Positions 1 to 12,987 of a DNA stretch of 64,000 nt are shown piece by piece. Each line of letters opens with the position of its first letter. Position 1 is the first letter of the stretch. The position numbers and the translations under genes were made by a program. Below the pieces are notes generated by a model, which had not been told where the DNA came from, did not search any database, and saw only the letters and a list, made by a program, of their open reading frames with translations. Origin of the DNA: Sialis fuliginosa (taxonomy: Eukaryota; Arthropoda; Insecta; Megaloptera; Sialidae); contig OY540816.1 in NCBI GenBank assembly GCA_961205875.1, positions 7,078,701 to 7,142,700 of the forward strand, given 5' to 3'.

Positions 1-792
1 ATACCATGTGCATCTCAAAAAGTACAAGCAAAAACTTTTTTTTTCAAATGTTTTCTGGAGTAACTGCCTCATTTGGCCTTCCTGAACGTGGTGCACCATT
101 GGTGCTCGTAATTCACGACGAAACTCATAAAGCCAATATTTTACGGTTGAATTAGCTGGGGCAGATGTGCCGTAACATTTATTAATTAAGCCATTTGTTT
201 TTATTTTTCCTCATCAAAAAACAATGTTTAATTAAAACACGAAATTCACTTTTTTCCATTATTAAAAAAATAAATAAAAGTAGCGTCACTTCGAAGGTTG
301 TAACACTTGTAACTTATAACCAAAAGTACATGAAATGTCATGAAATTTTGACAGTATTCTAATTAAGATTGGCATTCTATGGGAAGCATAATAATTTTTT
401 GTTTATGTCGCCATTTGTATGTCCTTTGTATGTACCTTTCAGTTGTAGGATCTTAATAAATCAACAACACATTTTTACTAAAAACCGCTCTGCGTGTGTT
501 TATTTAATGGATCAGTGACAAAAAACTAATAGAAAAACTTGTAAAAACCACGATCCTACCACAGCAAAATATGCTCGAGTATTCTACCCGCACCCGACCT
601 TGACTAGTCTCATTTGTCCGTATTAAAATTAAGCCACAAATACTTCACATCCGAACCGTATTTCCGTATTAATATTTATGTATCATCGTTTACATTATAG
701 TAAACATACATTTATTAACCAAACACATGGAATGTTATATATTGACTATATATTTGTATTTGTGGAAGTATTTTATGGAGTAGTATAAATTA
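1..792. other. AT-rich non-coding DNA, no gene recognised
   Basis: No open frame with recognisable coding character is visible. The stretch around 420-560 (a polyadenylation-like AATAAA context followed by a short GC-richer block) looks like the edge of a retroelement or long terminal repeat, but I could not find a partner copy in the window, so this is only a suspicion. Confidence 0.4.
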
Positions 793-1395
793 GGGTGTTT
801 TTTTTTCGGTCACGCAGGCGTATGTTTTAGCTTTGGATCAAAAATGTATTGTCCCAAAATTTCAGACTCATAGATCAAACCTGTGGACGGCGCAAACCGA
901 GTCTTTTTCCCATTTGATTAACATGGGAAACATTACTTTTTTACTTATGCGTGAATATCTCGTAGAAAAATTTATTTATTTTGATTTCTTACAGTAGTGT
1001 ATATTAAAGAGAATTAAATTTCTTACAAAAAAGATCCCAAGTGCTCAATTCATAGATCGAATATTTTTAAAGATATGTTCATTTAAACATTATCATAAAA
1101 AAGTAAAATTCAATTTTTATGATAATTTTTAAACAAACATTTCTTAAAATTTATTGGTTTTATGAATTAAGCACTTAATTCTCTACAAAATATTCTGCGA
1201 AATTTTCAAAAAAATTTTTTTCAATGAGATATTCACGCGTATGTAGAAAAGTAATTTTTCCCATGTTAATCAAATGGGAAAAAGACTCGGTTTGCGCCGT
1301 CCACAAATTTTGGGACAATTAACTTTTGATCCAAAGCTAAAACATAGGACTGCGGGACCGAAAAAATAAAAATAAAAAAAATAAAATAAACACCC
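793..1395. mobile_element. Inverted-repeat DNA transposon, TA-flanked, non-autonomous
   Basis: The two ends are inverted copies: the left arm carries the blocks GGATCAAAA, GACGGCGCAAACCGAGTC and CATTTGATTAACATGGGAAA, and the right arm shows the same blocks in reverse order and complement near 1256-1350. The outermost bases are GGGTG and CACCC, flanked on both sides by TA. No transposase is present. The TA target and arms of about 250 bp fit a Tc1/mariner-like miniature element; superfamily assignment is inference. Confidence 0.7.
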
Positions 1396-1479
1396 TAGTA
1401 TCTATACCAGATCAATTAATTAATCAGAATTTTAAAATATTATAATATACAGAATGATTTACAACTAGTGTAAAAAAAT

Positions 1480-1890
1480 TTAACAGTACATCGAAAATGT
1501 AATTCTAAGCAAAAAACTTTATGTGAACCTGTGTCCGGAAATTCTTCCTGTGGGAGCTACAGTCTTTTACCTAAAATTAGTGTTTATTTAATATCTAGAT
1601 AACCCATTGTGCTACAGTTGTGAAAATTGATACAGGAATTGCTAATAATAAGTATTATCTATTTCCAATATCAAACAATCATATTTTAGACCAGGGTTGC
1701 ATGGGGCCAGTAGGCCCACCAATTTTTAGCAAGTATTTTTTTGTTCTTATTTTTTTCCTGAATTGGGGGAATGCAGAAGATTATATGACACAAAATACAC
1801 AAAAATATATTCTGTTCATTTATCATAATAATTTTGACATCCCGTATATATTTTATACATTATATAAAAATAAATTCTTCACAACTTGAA
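1480..1890 (+). repeat. Dispersed repeat fragment shared with 46.9 kb and 54.2 kb
   Basis: Contains the ordered blocks GTGGGAGCTACAG, TTTATTTAATAT, AACCCATT and TTTAGACCAGGG that recur at 46900-47050 and 54190-54345. The end (from about 1690) resembles the start of a hAT-like element (CAGGG followed by a GGGGCCAGTAGGCCC-like block) but has no matching right end here. It is a degraded fragment. The 89-residue open frame over it has no recognisable family features. Confidence 0.5.
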
Positions 1891-2631
1891 AATTTATGTA
1901 TATAATATACGATCTTATGAATTTTTCATCAACAAAAGAAAAGTTTAAAGGTAAAAAAAGTTTCCCCATTCATAATTTGTATATTTATTTTTAACTGTAT
2001 CGCGTTATATAAGCGTTAGTTATTAATTTTTTTTAATGAATAATATTCCACGACTCCTAAATGATAAAGAACTACTGCTATAGCATCTTCCACATAAATA
2101 TGCCGTTAATAAAAATAAACAAAAATTTTTAAAACTAGTTTATTTCTATATATTTATAATAAATATAAAGTTTCAAAATTAATAACATTATTTAAATTTT
2201 AAAATTAAAATTATTAAATTTTATGCCTGGGATTCCGGGGCTAGTGGGGGAGGCTAGTCGACGAGCTTTTATTTTTCATAGTCGTCAAAAAAATATCTGA
2301 AGTTTCTATTAGTAGCAAGAGGCCCGCAATTGAATTAGGGTCATGTTTATAAGATAGTCATATGAAACCAAAAAATTACAACTATATCTCAATTTTTTAA
2401 AGTCAGTTACAAATTATAAACTGTGCTTTAGATTTTAGCTATTATTTCTGTTATTTTTCGTAGTTTGTCATTGGCAAACACAGATCGATGTGTTGAAATA
2501 TCTCCTGAAAATTACGTACATACACTTGGCAGACGTCTAGGTTTCTTCAAAACATAATAATTCAGTAAAATTAATTACAATCATGGGTTTTTTTAGTGTT
2601 ACAATTACAATACATATTACAAATGACATTA
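1891..2631. other. AT-rich intergenic DNA
   Basis: Mostly A/T-rich sequence. A short GC-richer block near 2225-2265 resembles a decayed transposon end, without a detectable partner. No gene recognised. Confidence 0.4.
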
Positions 2632-4046
2632 AATTCCCGATATTAAAAATAATTTGCTCCAAAGCAAAAGCTAATTAGCTTTTGGCTAACGCTATCTGCT
2701 AGGTATTAAATATAAATGACAACACACTCACATATGTAGCGAATGAAATCATATGCAAAATCAGCGATTTAAAATAAGTAGAGTAAAGGAACCTAAAATG
2801 AGAGCCTGCCCTAATATGAGACCCTTGTAAATGAAGATTGCGGATTAAATGAGGCAAATTCAATTTGTACATCGTGCAAAAAACGATGAAAACAAGATAG
2901 TAGTTATAGGTCTCATATTAGGCATCCTTTTAAAAAAAGGTGATTTTGCTGTTTTTACTTAGTTTTTTAATATATCAAAATTTAAAGCAAATATGTGTTA
3001 TTGCTTCCTCGCAATATCGAAGATACGAGAAGCTATGTGATCGTTTCAGATTGAGACAAAAAAAAAGTTCTCCAATTTCAAAATTTTAAATTTATTTATC
3101 CGTTTCACGTCAAGACAAACACTTTTCGTTCCGTGTCTGTCTGTCTGTCCGTCCGTCCGTCCGTCCGTCCGTCTGTCCCCTGAATCCTTGTCACACGCAT
3201 ATCTCATGAACCACTGAACCGATATTATTGAAACTTGGTCGGATGGTTGGATTTGGTTTGAGGACGGTCCCATTTCAAAATCATCAAAATCGTGTGTAAG
3301 GGGGAGGGGTGACACCCCAAAATATTTATTTTTTCAAGATATCTCAAGAACGACACATGTTACGAGAAAATTTTATAGAATATTTTTTGTAGAGAATTAA
3401 ATTTCCTATAATATGGGTCTACAACGTTTGTTGTAAAATATTCCCTTACAAAGATTTATCTAAATTAATTTTAAAAATTCGTGTTTTGTTTTTCTAAATT
3501 GATATTTGATTGGATATATTAAGTGTCATTTTGACGTTTTAAATGTCACTTTGGCGTTTTAAATGTCACTTTGACGTTTTAAATGTCATTTTGACATTTG
3601 CATAAATTTAGATTTAGATTGAAATTGTCAAAAAATTAAAAATATATGAAAAAATATTCAGGTGCGTTTTAAGAAAAAATTCGAACTAAGATTTTTTAGT
3701 AAAATTTGTATAAAAATTAAATGGTTAACCAATGCCAGGCAATTTATCTGAACACTATCGGTTTTAGTGAATTTAGCACGAGGAAGCACTGTGCATTTAC
3801 TTGGCAGATGTTTTTTTGTAATATTTCTGTTAAATAAATATATAATATTTAATTCAGTCATGTTTTATTTACTTTTATTTACTCATATTAGGTTCATTTA
3901 CTCTACTGTCAAGTGTATTTAACTTAACTGCTTAATATTTGCATTACTATCGCAAGCAAATTCATAACGATTTGACACCTCGCAGATAGAGTTAGCCAAA
4001 AGTTAATTGCTTTTGCTTTCGAGCAAATTCTTTATAATACCGGGCA
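2632..4046. mobile_element. PIF/Harbinger-like element with long imperfect inverted ends
   Basis: The outer ~75 bases at each side are inverted copies (block TTTGCTC, then AAAGCAAAAGC, then CTTTTGGCTAAC, then CTATCTGC on the left, mirrored at 3967-4035). The right end reads CCGGGCA followed by TTA; TTA also precedes the left end, giving a candidate 3-bp TTA target duplication. The right end resembles the ends of the miniature elements at 48692 and 62334. No transposase is visible; the interior is largely a family G unit (3002-3818), presumably inserted later. Confidence 0.6.
3002..3818. repeat. Family G repeat, copy 1 (ends TGCTTCCTCG / CGAGGAAGCA)
   Basis: Nearly identical over about 815 bp to 17822-18640, and more distantly to 16512-17208. 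It begins with TTGCTTCCTCG and ends near CACGAGGAAGCACTGTGC, a short inverted pair. It contains a (TCTG)n(TCCG)n microsatellite at 3135-3176, and an array of ATGTCA(C/T)TTTGACGTTTTAA units at 3525-3600. No coding capacity is evident; the open frame on the minus strand (3046-3315) just reads through the microsatellite. Confidence 0.75.
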
Positions 4047-4049
4047 TTA

Positions 4050-5445
4050 GATTTATTATGCTCAGAGAAAGGATTGGGTTCCTATATATATATAAGTATA
4101 CAACTAGGATAATAGAATCATCGTTAACAGAAGTAAACAAAATGTATAGATATATTGTGTGTATACTTTTTTCACACTAAAATATATTTTAGTTAATTAC
4201 TTCTCCGCAGTGAGTGAAACATCATAGAATATTGGAAAGGAGCCCAAATCATCTAATTGTGTATTATTTAATGACTGTTGCATAACAAACAAGTTCTGGT
4301 AAGGCAAGGAATTATTATATAACAAAGGGTTAATTAAGTTCAATAAACTATTTTCTTTAGTAAAATTTGGAATGTACTTATACATGTATAAAGTGTACAT
4401 ACAGTGTATATTGTAAATGTTTTATGTTTACAAGAGTAGTGTATACAGTAGCACCCGCAAAAAATTTTCAAAAAAAAAACAAAAAACTTAAGTTAGGTTA
4501 ACAATAGTTACTATCATAGACATAAAGACATGGACAGCGCCATCCGTATCATACGAGTGTAAGAAAGTGGACACAGAGACAGAGCTTGGTTTAACCAGCT
4601 TTTATCTCATAACGGCAGCGTGTAAAAAAAGATAGAATATGGTTTCACCCCGCTCCATCTCTCTTTTCTTCACGACCATTTTAAAATGCGGATCACGCTG
4701 TCCAGTACTACATGTCTATGGTCACTATAATGCAATAGTTTATTTTTTGTCTTCCACACATTGAAATTATATGTATATGATATATGTATATTATATGTAT
4801 ATCATTATAAATTATATGACAGTGACCGGTATTGCCCACTGACCGCCTACCCTAGAAGTTCTAGGGTAGAACAAGAAAAATATTGCGTGATTCGTAAAAT
4901 TTATCGGAAAATTAAAACGAAAATCAAGAATAATTTTGTAATACCTAAAAAATGATTATAAGAAGCTCCATTCAAAATATTAAAATGATTCACCACCTGT
5001 AGACTCGTTGTGAATCTTGGCTTCTGTATAGGCCATATTGAAAGTGCGACACTTTCAATAGAGCCATGAAGATGTCCATTGCAATGTACAACGAAACGTT
5101 GGCCGATATAACGACCTAATCTACGCGGATTATACCTAAAAGAAATGATCCATATTAAGATCACAACGGAAACCTAACCAGCTTGTAGATACTTGCTATT
5201 AAAGAATACTGTTCTGTAGGAATAAACAGAACTTTAATTTTCCTTTTTTTTATTATCTCGTACAGACTTTTATGTTGTAGATTTTAATAAACTAAAACTA
5301 ACATACATGTTTGAAATAAATAGTTCATAGTATGTTATTAGTTTTTTATATAAAAAAGTACCTAACAAAAATATTAAAGTCTGCAGTATATTAAACCATG
5401 TATATAATTTAACATAATATATGTACCTATGTATATATGTACACA
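4050..5445. other. AT-rich intergenic DNA with one retroelement-like fragment
   Basis: No gene recognised. The one structured part is 4965-5175, a degraded copy of a sequence also found at 55270-55450, carrying the hairpin-plus-GAAAC motif described separately. Around 4500-4740 a GC-richer stretch (ATGGACAGCGCCATCCG and an inverted partner near 4690-4720) looks like a small inverted-repeat element with ends ATAGACAT / ATGTCTAT at about 4516 and 4715. Confidence 0.45.
4965..5175 (+). repeat. Penelope-like or related retroelement terminal fragment
   Basis: Contains TGAAGATGTCCATTGCAATG, then ACGAAACGTTGGCCGATA, then a GATCCAT..AAGATC block. The same blocks occur at 55290-55450 (mostly on the other strand) and partly at 47830-47935. 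A motif of this type (TGAAGATG-hairpin-GAAACG) is widespread in arthropod retroelement remnants; assignment to Penelope-like elements is inference. Confidence 0.4.
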
Positions 5446-6184
5446 CAGTGCCGGCTTTAGGGGGGGAGGGTCGAACCAGGGCGACCGCCAGAGGCGCCAG
5501 GCCAGGTGGGGCGGCGCATAATGGGGCATGTGATTTTTTTGGTTCAAATCAATGTACAGGCTGTAATTTTTGAGTAAACTTTTTTTTAATCTTTAAATTT
5601 TTTGTCGATCTGTTAAACTCGATTAAGCAAACAATACAGCTAAATATAAACAAGAAAAATCGATTATTTCATAACTGCTAACTAACAAATCCTTATTCGG
5701 CAACCCAGAAAACCTTTAATAAGGTATTAGCTGGGATATTAACTAACCAACTTATTTGTTAATTTATAAAATTTATTTGTTTATAAGAGGGGAAGAGGAT
5801 CTCGACGGTCTTAGGGCATTTAATAGTCTTAAAGTCAATGATAGAAGCTATATTGTAAAGAAAAATTGGAGTCTGTAGGATCACGCCAAGCCGAAATATT
5901 AACTATTCAATTTATTTGTTAATTTATCAATTTTATTTGTTAATAATGGGGGAAGGGGGTCTTAACAGTCTTAAGGCATTTGATAGTCTTAAAGTTAATG
6001 ATAGAAGCTATATTTAAAAAAAAGTTGGGTCTGTAGGATCGCGCCAAACTGAGATACTAACTATTCTTGTATATTTATCAATTTTAATTGACATTTTCGG
6101 TGATTTTTGAACTTTTTTTTAGGGAGAGAGAGGGCGAAAAAATAAATATCGCCCATGGCGCCAGACTTGCTAAGGCCGGCTCTG
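5446..6184. mobile_element. hAT-type non-autonomous element, 8-bp duplication TGTACACA
   Basis: Starts CAGTGCCGGCTTTAG and ends CTAAGGCCGGCTCTG, an inverted pair. It is bounded by a perfect 8-bp direct repeat TGTACACA (5438-5445 and 6185-6192), the length expected for hAT transposition. The interior holds two similar ~170-bp direct repeats (about 5695-5880 and 5890-6075: TTATTTGTTAATTTAT, then a GGGGAAG block, then TCTTA..GGCATTT, then GTCTGTAGGATC). No transposase. Confidence 0.85.
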
Positions 6185-6192
6185 TGTACACA

Positions 6193-7806
6193 TACACAAA
6201 AAGAAACAAATATGCACTGTCATTATTTTTTATATTCTAACATTTACTTAATCATAAGTATATAAGAATGTATACACATAATAAATGTTTGAAAATATAT
6301 TAATCACAGCATAACAGTAATCAACAAAAATATACAAGTCAATAACTCTTTGAGGGTATTGTACACTTGAATGAAAAAAAGAAGAAGAATTTATTTGATA
6401 AAAAAAGTATCGTCATAACAAACTAGCTGCACAGAATATTTAAAATAACATTGTATACATGAGTATTATCACCAACAAAAAGCAGTAAATAATAAATAAT
6501 ATGTAGTGTACTGTAAAGTTTACCTAAAATAAAAAAGTTGGTGATGTATTATTGAATATCTCAAGTCATTGACTTCATGATGTGATTTGATTGGTGCCTA
6601 TATAGAATGTATAAATAATAATGAACATTCATCTGTTTTTGATGTATCTATTTAGCATGGTAAGTTTCTACTTTATATTCAAATTTTACATTAGACGTGT
6701 ATTTGTATCAGAGGTAGATTAATTTCGTGAAACAGCGAAAATAATTTTAACACGTCGTTTTATGTATTTGATGTTTTAGTTTTTGATAACAATGCTCGAC
6801 CGCTTTTAGATATTAAATGCCAGTTGAAAATAAAAATATATTAATACAATGTTTAAGTAAAATATCCATATAATTATCATTATGCCTTGAATATATCAAC
6901 AGTTGGTTTCGAAGCAAATTTCAAAATGAACCAAACACTCGTCCTAATATTTGTACAAAATTTCTAATTCACCCTATCATAAATTCCCTATTAGTAGAGG
7001 GAATAGAGACAAAAAAAGTGATGCATTCGGGAAGTTCGATTTTTGTGCAGTGTAGAGTAAAATAAATATAGTTACATTTTAAAAACATAAATATAGTACA
7101 AAAAAAGGCACAAATTGTTGAAAAAGTACAAGTGAAAGCAAAAAATAAATAAATAAAAAAAAGTCATTGCAATTATATATAGATAAATATAGTTGAAAAG
7201 CGAAAAAAAATGTGCAGTTGTAAAAGTCAATTTGTGTAGTGGAAAATTATAAATGAAACTGTAAAAGTCGAGCAGAAAAAAAGGGAAAATGTGCAGTTGT
7301 AAAATGTTCTTAAAATAACCCCTGTACCTATGTTACATTGTATTTTATATTTAACAAAATGTATCTCCTAAATAATTTAATATTCAAACTAAACATGGAC
7401 TGCACATTTGTAAGTAATGTAAATATTTACTCAAACGTTTAATAAATAAAACATATCTAGACATAAAATGAATACATTTATTTTTGAAATAACGCCCAGT
7501 TTTACATAGAATTGCATTACCCAATGTGTATCTACATATCCTTCCGCGAATATTTATGTCGCGCACTCTTTTGTTTCAATAATACGTAACTGTATTGTAT
7601 TGTTTATAAGCGTATACGAATATGAATTACATACTTGTATAAAATGGTTTACTATAGATTTTCTGATATAAAAAATGAAATGGAACAATTTTTTGGTATC
7701 TTTTCAAAAAATATGTATCACATAGTGGGTTAATTGATTAACACATTTCAAAATTATGATGTTAGGCAATTTAATAGCGGTTTAAAATATAAACGAAACT
7801 TATAAG
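6193..7806. other. AT-rich intergenic DNA
   Basis: No gene recognised. The motif TAGTAGAGGGAATAG at about 6995 recurs at 11751-11765, so part of this stretch is a dispersed repeat. Short open frames do not show family motifs. Confidence 0.4.
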
Positions 7807-8065
7807 TAGAGATTGGAAAAATAGTTTTTCAACTATTGCGTAAAAATGCATTTATTATTATTGGTTTGATTGAACACAATTTTAAATCAACTATTTGTAA
7901 CTACCTTTCCAACTATTTTTAAACTATTTGCGGCACTTTTTACTGCTTCATTTGCACTAATTATTATTAAATCGTAAAAAAAAACTATTTACCAACTATT
8001 TTCCGAAAAAAAATTCAACTATGTAGTAACTATTTCATTGAAAATAACAACTATTTTTTCAATCT
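7807..8065. mobile_element. hAT-type miniature element, short family member
   Basis: Starts TAGAGATTGGAAAAATAGTT and ends AACTATTTTTTCAATCT. Same family as 57564-58078, which has clearer ends. The flanks CTTATAAG and TTTATAAG differ at one base and sit exactly where an 8-bp duplication should be. Low-complexity ACTATTT repeats fill the interior; no coding capacity. Confidence 0.65.
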
Positions 8066-8092
8066 TTTATAAGGCGAAATTTTGTTGTCGTA

Positions 8093-8662
8093 ATTGTACA
8101 CTCGAACATAAATTTTAATACTTTTCACTAAATTTTAATTCGTATTGAACTATATGTCGGAATGACATCACAATTGATGCTCTAATATACACCTAAACTA
8201 TGCTAGGTTAGGGCAATCTATTGGGACGAAGGAAAGTTCATTTTGGTTAAGTTAAAATATAGAAAATCACAATAAATAATCATCAAAAAATCACATTAAA
8301 ATTATCAAAACATCAGTGGGATCAATCAGTGGCGTAGCAAGCATAATTGGCGCCCGGGGCACGATATCTTTTTGGCGCCCCCAAAAATAGTTTAAAAATA
8401 ATAATAATAATTTTATAATAAATTATATTATAATAATTTATATTTTAAATCTTTTATTACATACATTCTACATTTTCACGACTAAAAAAAAAAAAAGGTC
8501 TTTAGTTGCATATTCTGCGGTTCAAAAGGTTCAGAGCCATTTGGCGCCCTTCTGTAAATAGCGCCCGGGGCAGGATAGACCCCCTTGCCCCCCCCCACCC
8601 CCCCGCTACGCCACTGGGATCAATCAGTGCAAAGTATTAAAATTTATGTTCGAGTGTACAAA
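8093..8662. mobile_element. Miniature inverted-repeat element interrupted by a hAT insertion
   Basis: The outer ends are ACTCGAACATAAATTTTAAT on the left and an exact inverted match at about 8635-8660. A sister copy lies at 49389-49745. Removing the hAT element at 8327-8616 and one copy of its duplication restores a sequence that matches the sister. Confidence 0.75.
8327..8616. mobile_element. hAT-type element (CAGTGGCGTAGC ends), duplication GGATCAAT
   Basis: Begins CAGTGGCGTAGC and ends GCTACGCCACTG. It is bounded by a perfect 8-bp repeat GGATCAAT (8319-8326, 8617-8624). The subterminal parts carry GGCGCCCGGGGC-like blocks and C-runs. It belongs to the same end family as the elements at 22057, 28697 and 32943. 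Non-autonomous. Confidence 0.9.
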
Positions 8663-8680
8663 GTGCATGTTATCAATTTT

Positions 8681-9532
8681 TAGGTTTCCGTAGAAAACTA
8701 AGAAACCTTATAGTTTCGCCATGTCCGTCGGTCCGTCCTCAAAAATTTTAAGCCGATTAAGATGAAATTTGGTATACAAACGAAGACTAATAACCCAAAA
8801 TCAGAAATGATATTTTTGAAAAAAATTTTTTTTTGGACCCCCTTTCCATAGACTGAAAAGTATTTTCAAAAAAAAATTTTCACTTAATCCATTAAGTGGG
8901 GTGTCTTTCGATAGGTCTCCTAAAATGCAATAAAAAATGCAATATTAATTAGTACTTCCACTGAAAATTATAACGAACACTGTCAAAATTATTTTGGACC
9001 CCCTACTGAAAAATGAACTCACTTTTTTTTCCACATATCCCATTGAGTGTGATGTCATTGGATAGGTCTCCTAAAATGCAACAAAAAATGTTATATCATC
9101 TTTTGATTTTAATCCTTCAGTCACGATGTATTTGCATTTAAATATCGTTATCAGAGCGCCCACCCCCCTTAATTTCTAAACTATCTTATCAAAAAATCTG
9201 AAAAAAATTTAGAATGTAGCTTTTAATTAGTTCTTTTACTGAAAATTATAACGAACACTGTCAAAATTATTTTGGACCCCCTCCCATAGACTGAAAATTC
9301 TACTCAAATTTTTTTCACTTATCCCATTGAGTGGGGTATCTTTAGATAGGTCTCCTAAAATGCAACAAAAAATGTTATATGACCTTTTGATTTTAACCCT
9401 TCAGTCACGATATATTTGCATTTAAATGTCGTTATCAGAGCGTCCGTTGAAATAACTCTTGTTTATAAATCGTAATGACTACGGAAACATTTCGTGTGCG
9501 TGCCCAACACGCACTTGGCCGTTTTTTTTTAG
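8681..9532 (-). repeat. Family H dispersed repeat, copy 1
   Basis: Runs from AGGTTTCCGTAGAAAACTA to CACGCACTTGGCCGTTTTTT. It has internal near-duplicates of about 300 bp (each with ACCCC..CACT..CCATTGAGTGGG..GATAGGTCTCCTAAAATGCAA) at 8880-9110 and 9190-9400. Further copies are at 12988-13806 and 15110-15630 in the opposite orientation. The ends recall an insect repeat with GGCCAAGTGCGNGTNGGNCNCGC and a GGACGGACGG tail that I know chiefly from Lepidoptera. Mobilisation mechanism unknown. Confidence 0.7.
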
Positions 9533-12500
9533 TGAAATGATTTAAAAAGTGCATGTAAATACAAGCCTTAAAATTTTACACACCTATCTACTTTAGTAGT
9601 CACACATAAATACTGAATTTAATGTGTAAACATTATATGATTCAAAATTTAAAACCAGCAACGTGGATAAATTACAGTGTACTTACAAACAAGAATAATT
9701 ATATCTGCTATAAATAAATAATTAAAGTCACGTGCCAACTTCATATAGCCGAAGGCCGTTTCTTCGGTGCTAGACAATTACAGGGCATGTATAAATTAAA
9801 TTAATTACACTTAAATTGAACGTGCTTACAGTAATATGAGTAAATTTTAAACTTACAAATACAATACATTGTCATTAAACCTTTGAAAAGCGAAAAGCAT
9901 CGACAATAAGTTTTGTAAATATTTATTATAATAGAACATCATTACTGTCTGGATCGCTACTGCCCGTTTATCGTTGTCATCGTTGTTGTCCGAACCTTAA
10001 TATCATTATTGTCTAATTATTTTAAACTTTATATTATACAGGATGGTCCGGTTTGGGATAGAAATATTTTAAGAGCTGATTCTTTGGCTTATTCTGAGTA
10101 AAAAATTGTACAGGAAGGTGGGGTCTATCTTCAACACCCTCTGAGCTACAGGGTATTAAAAAACTTCCTTCATAGTAGTACTTACAAACAAAGAATAGTC
10201 ACTTTGGGATTATTTAGATAAAGGGCATAGGGGGATAAGCATATGAAAATTGCCCCCGAAAGATATCGGATTGAAATTTTCAGGATATGTTGATACTATA
10301 AAAATACTAAGATCCTGAAAATTTCAGCTCCGATCCTCAACTAGTTTTCGGAAAATAAAAAAAAACGTGAAAATCAAAAAAACATTTTTTTCTTCGGATT
10401 GGATAAACCGATTTTGGTAAAAAATTTATATGTTTAAGAGGCCTATAGAAGCTTCTCAAATATAGAAATATTTATTGGTATTAACCCTGGAAACAAAATT
10501 TTTTTATTTTTTTTTATTTTTTTTTTAACTATGATGCTTTTTGAACACAATTATGAAATCGTTTTTTTTTTCAAAGCTCATGTACCTCTAGATAACATAT
10601 ATTATTCAGATTTTTCGAAGGGTTAGATCAAAGTTTAAAAAAATGAAAACCATTTTTTTTGTTAAAAAATTCACTAAATTAAAGAAAAAACAATAGAACT
10701 TATTTTCTACTTGGCATCTGAGACATTTTTTGTGATTTATTCTTGACAGTCAACCTGTTAATAGAAGAGTGCAATTACAAAAATTACGAATTCCAAAGGC
10801 AAAATATAAATATTATGTTGATGCAGATTTGTTCATCAGGTAATAATAAACATATAACAAACATTGCGCAAATTCTTTAAATAATATTAAAAGTTTCAAG
10901 AATAGCTGTCACGGCATACATGCATATAGTATATAAAAAAACCCTGCACTTTTTGATTGGGGTATGACACTTTCTGTGTTCATAGATAAGGTCAAAAGAA
11001 TAATTTTCAGATAGGGAGCCACTTTAAAATCCATGTAGAACACCATTATATCGGTTATTAAAGATGGCCCCTACCGTTTTTAATAAATTGGCTGTATCTC
11101 AGCTCCTAGTCATCTAATTTCAATTTTCTTTTGTTTCTTTTAAAGATCTTATTGCATGTGCGTGCCCAACACGAAGAAGTACTTATTGATACTAAATACT
11201 ACACAAATATAAAATACAAATTATTATCAGTCTTTGATTTGACCTTCGAATCTACCTAATTTTTTATGTATATTATCATACATTATATTTCTACTTGGCT
11301 ATTTATATATGTACACATTTCCACACTTGCCACTCACTAAATATATGCTATGTGTAGTTATTTTTATGTTTCTGAATTTATTTCTAACTCAAATACGTCA
11401 CTTGAAGAACATCATTTATTATTTACACTATTACAATAGTGGCCCGTGTTTAAAATTATATCATTCCGTACACGAATACCATTAATGATTTTTACATACA
11501 AAACATAATATAGTCCTCAGCTGCCCTGCTAAACACAAATATGGTATCTATCTGCATTTAGATGAAGGTAGAGAAAATTCATTTTTTGTTGTCCTGCATT
11601 TAATACTTGTTAAAAATTATAAATGAAGTTTTTATCTAAAATATTTTCTTTAGCTGAATTCGTTTTTTTAAATTATAAATGTGATATGTATTTATAATGA
11701 ATATTTCCTATTAAAACAAAAGGGTCGACGTACTAAAGACTATTACATATAGTAGAGGGAATAGGGACAAAAATAGTGATGCAAAGTTGGAAGTTGGAAG
11801 TTGGATTTTCTCTTTATATGTTCAAAGACGAGTTGAAAATCAAAAATTAAAAAAAATCGGCCATGTGCGTCCCGAGAAAATTTCATAACTGTGCATTTTT
11901 GATAGATTTCGAGGTTATCGCTACACTGTTTTTGAAATATCTCCGGTTCTTTAGGTCGTATGAAAATAAAAATAAAAATTTTAATACAACATAACCTCAA
12001 AAACAAAAAAATTGTCAAAAAACTTTTTTATCACTAATAATGTAATAATTAACGTAAAAATGAAGGAATTTTTACGAAAATAAGAGGAAATATGTATTTT
12101 TATAACTAAATGATAAAATTTTCAAAAATAAAATTTGATTTTTACACCCACAATCGGTCATTTTTGAAAAAAATGGAAAAGCTCGCAATTTAATGAGAAA
12201 ACGTCGTAGGGTAAATTATATTTTTTTTAATTGTAGACTTTTTATGTACTTTCTTGTGAATATATGCTAAAATCTGTTAAACAAATTGAAATATCGTAAA
12301 TGATGTATAAACTAATGCTCGATCAGGTGCGTAATATATGTTTATACCACATTTTAATAGTTTTATTTTAGATGTTTTGTATTTATTTCTTATATTGCAT
12401 ATTTTTTATGTTATTGCACTTCAAAATGCTAATTTTTCTCTACTAATAAGGTTCAATATAAAATAAATAAATAAATAAAAAATAATAAATCAATCATTTG

Positions 12501-12987
12501 TTTCGTGAAATAATTCCGACAACTTTGATATGCGCATAATATATAGGTACTTTTATTTTCAAATTACTTTATTAGTGCGATGGTAGTATTTAAAAGACAT
12601 TAAATATGTATTCCTTGTGCGTAGTTATTTTTATGTTGCCGAATTTATTTTTCACTCAAACACACACTACTTGAAGAGAACATCATTTATAATTTATACT
12701 GTTTTACTTTACAAGCACTTTAAAAGATATCGAGTCCTTACTGCTGGTTTCTTATCTTCATAAAGTTTATTTTCATTTTGTAATAGCGTTTTAATTGGAA
12801 ACGTCAATTAATACTTATTTAATTACATAACGTTTTTATACACAAACTTTATAAAGAACAAAGGTATGTTAATATTCCTTTATAGCGAATCTGTAAGCAA
12901 TTAAAGCTGTGCTTTAAAACTTTTAATAAAAAACTCTATTAACAGTTTTGTATATACTCATTTACCTGTATTGCTATTGAAGAATAA
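9533..12987. other. Intergenic AT-rich DNA with repeat fragments
   Basis: No gene recognised. Fragments seen: a truncated transposon-like end ACAGGATGGTCCGG at about 10039; text of the type TCAGCTCCGATCCTCAA around 10320, typical of degraded insect repeats; a second TAGTAGAGGGAATAG repeat at about 11751; and an isolated GCGTGCCCAACACG piece of family H at 11160. Confidence 0.4.

Noticed and set aside
3046..3315. 89-codon frame with RRTDGRTDGQTD repeat
   Set aside because: Translation of a (TCTG)n(TCCG)n microsatellite inside family G.
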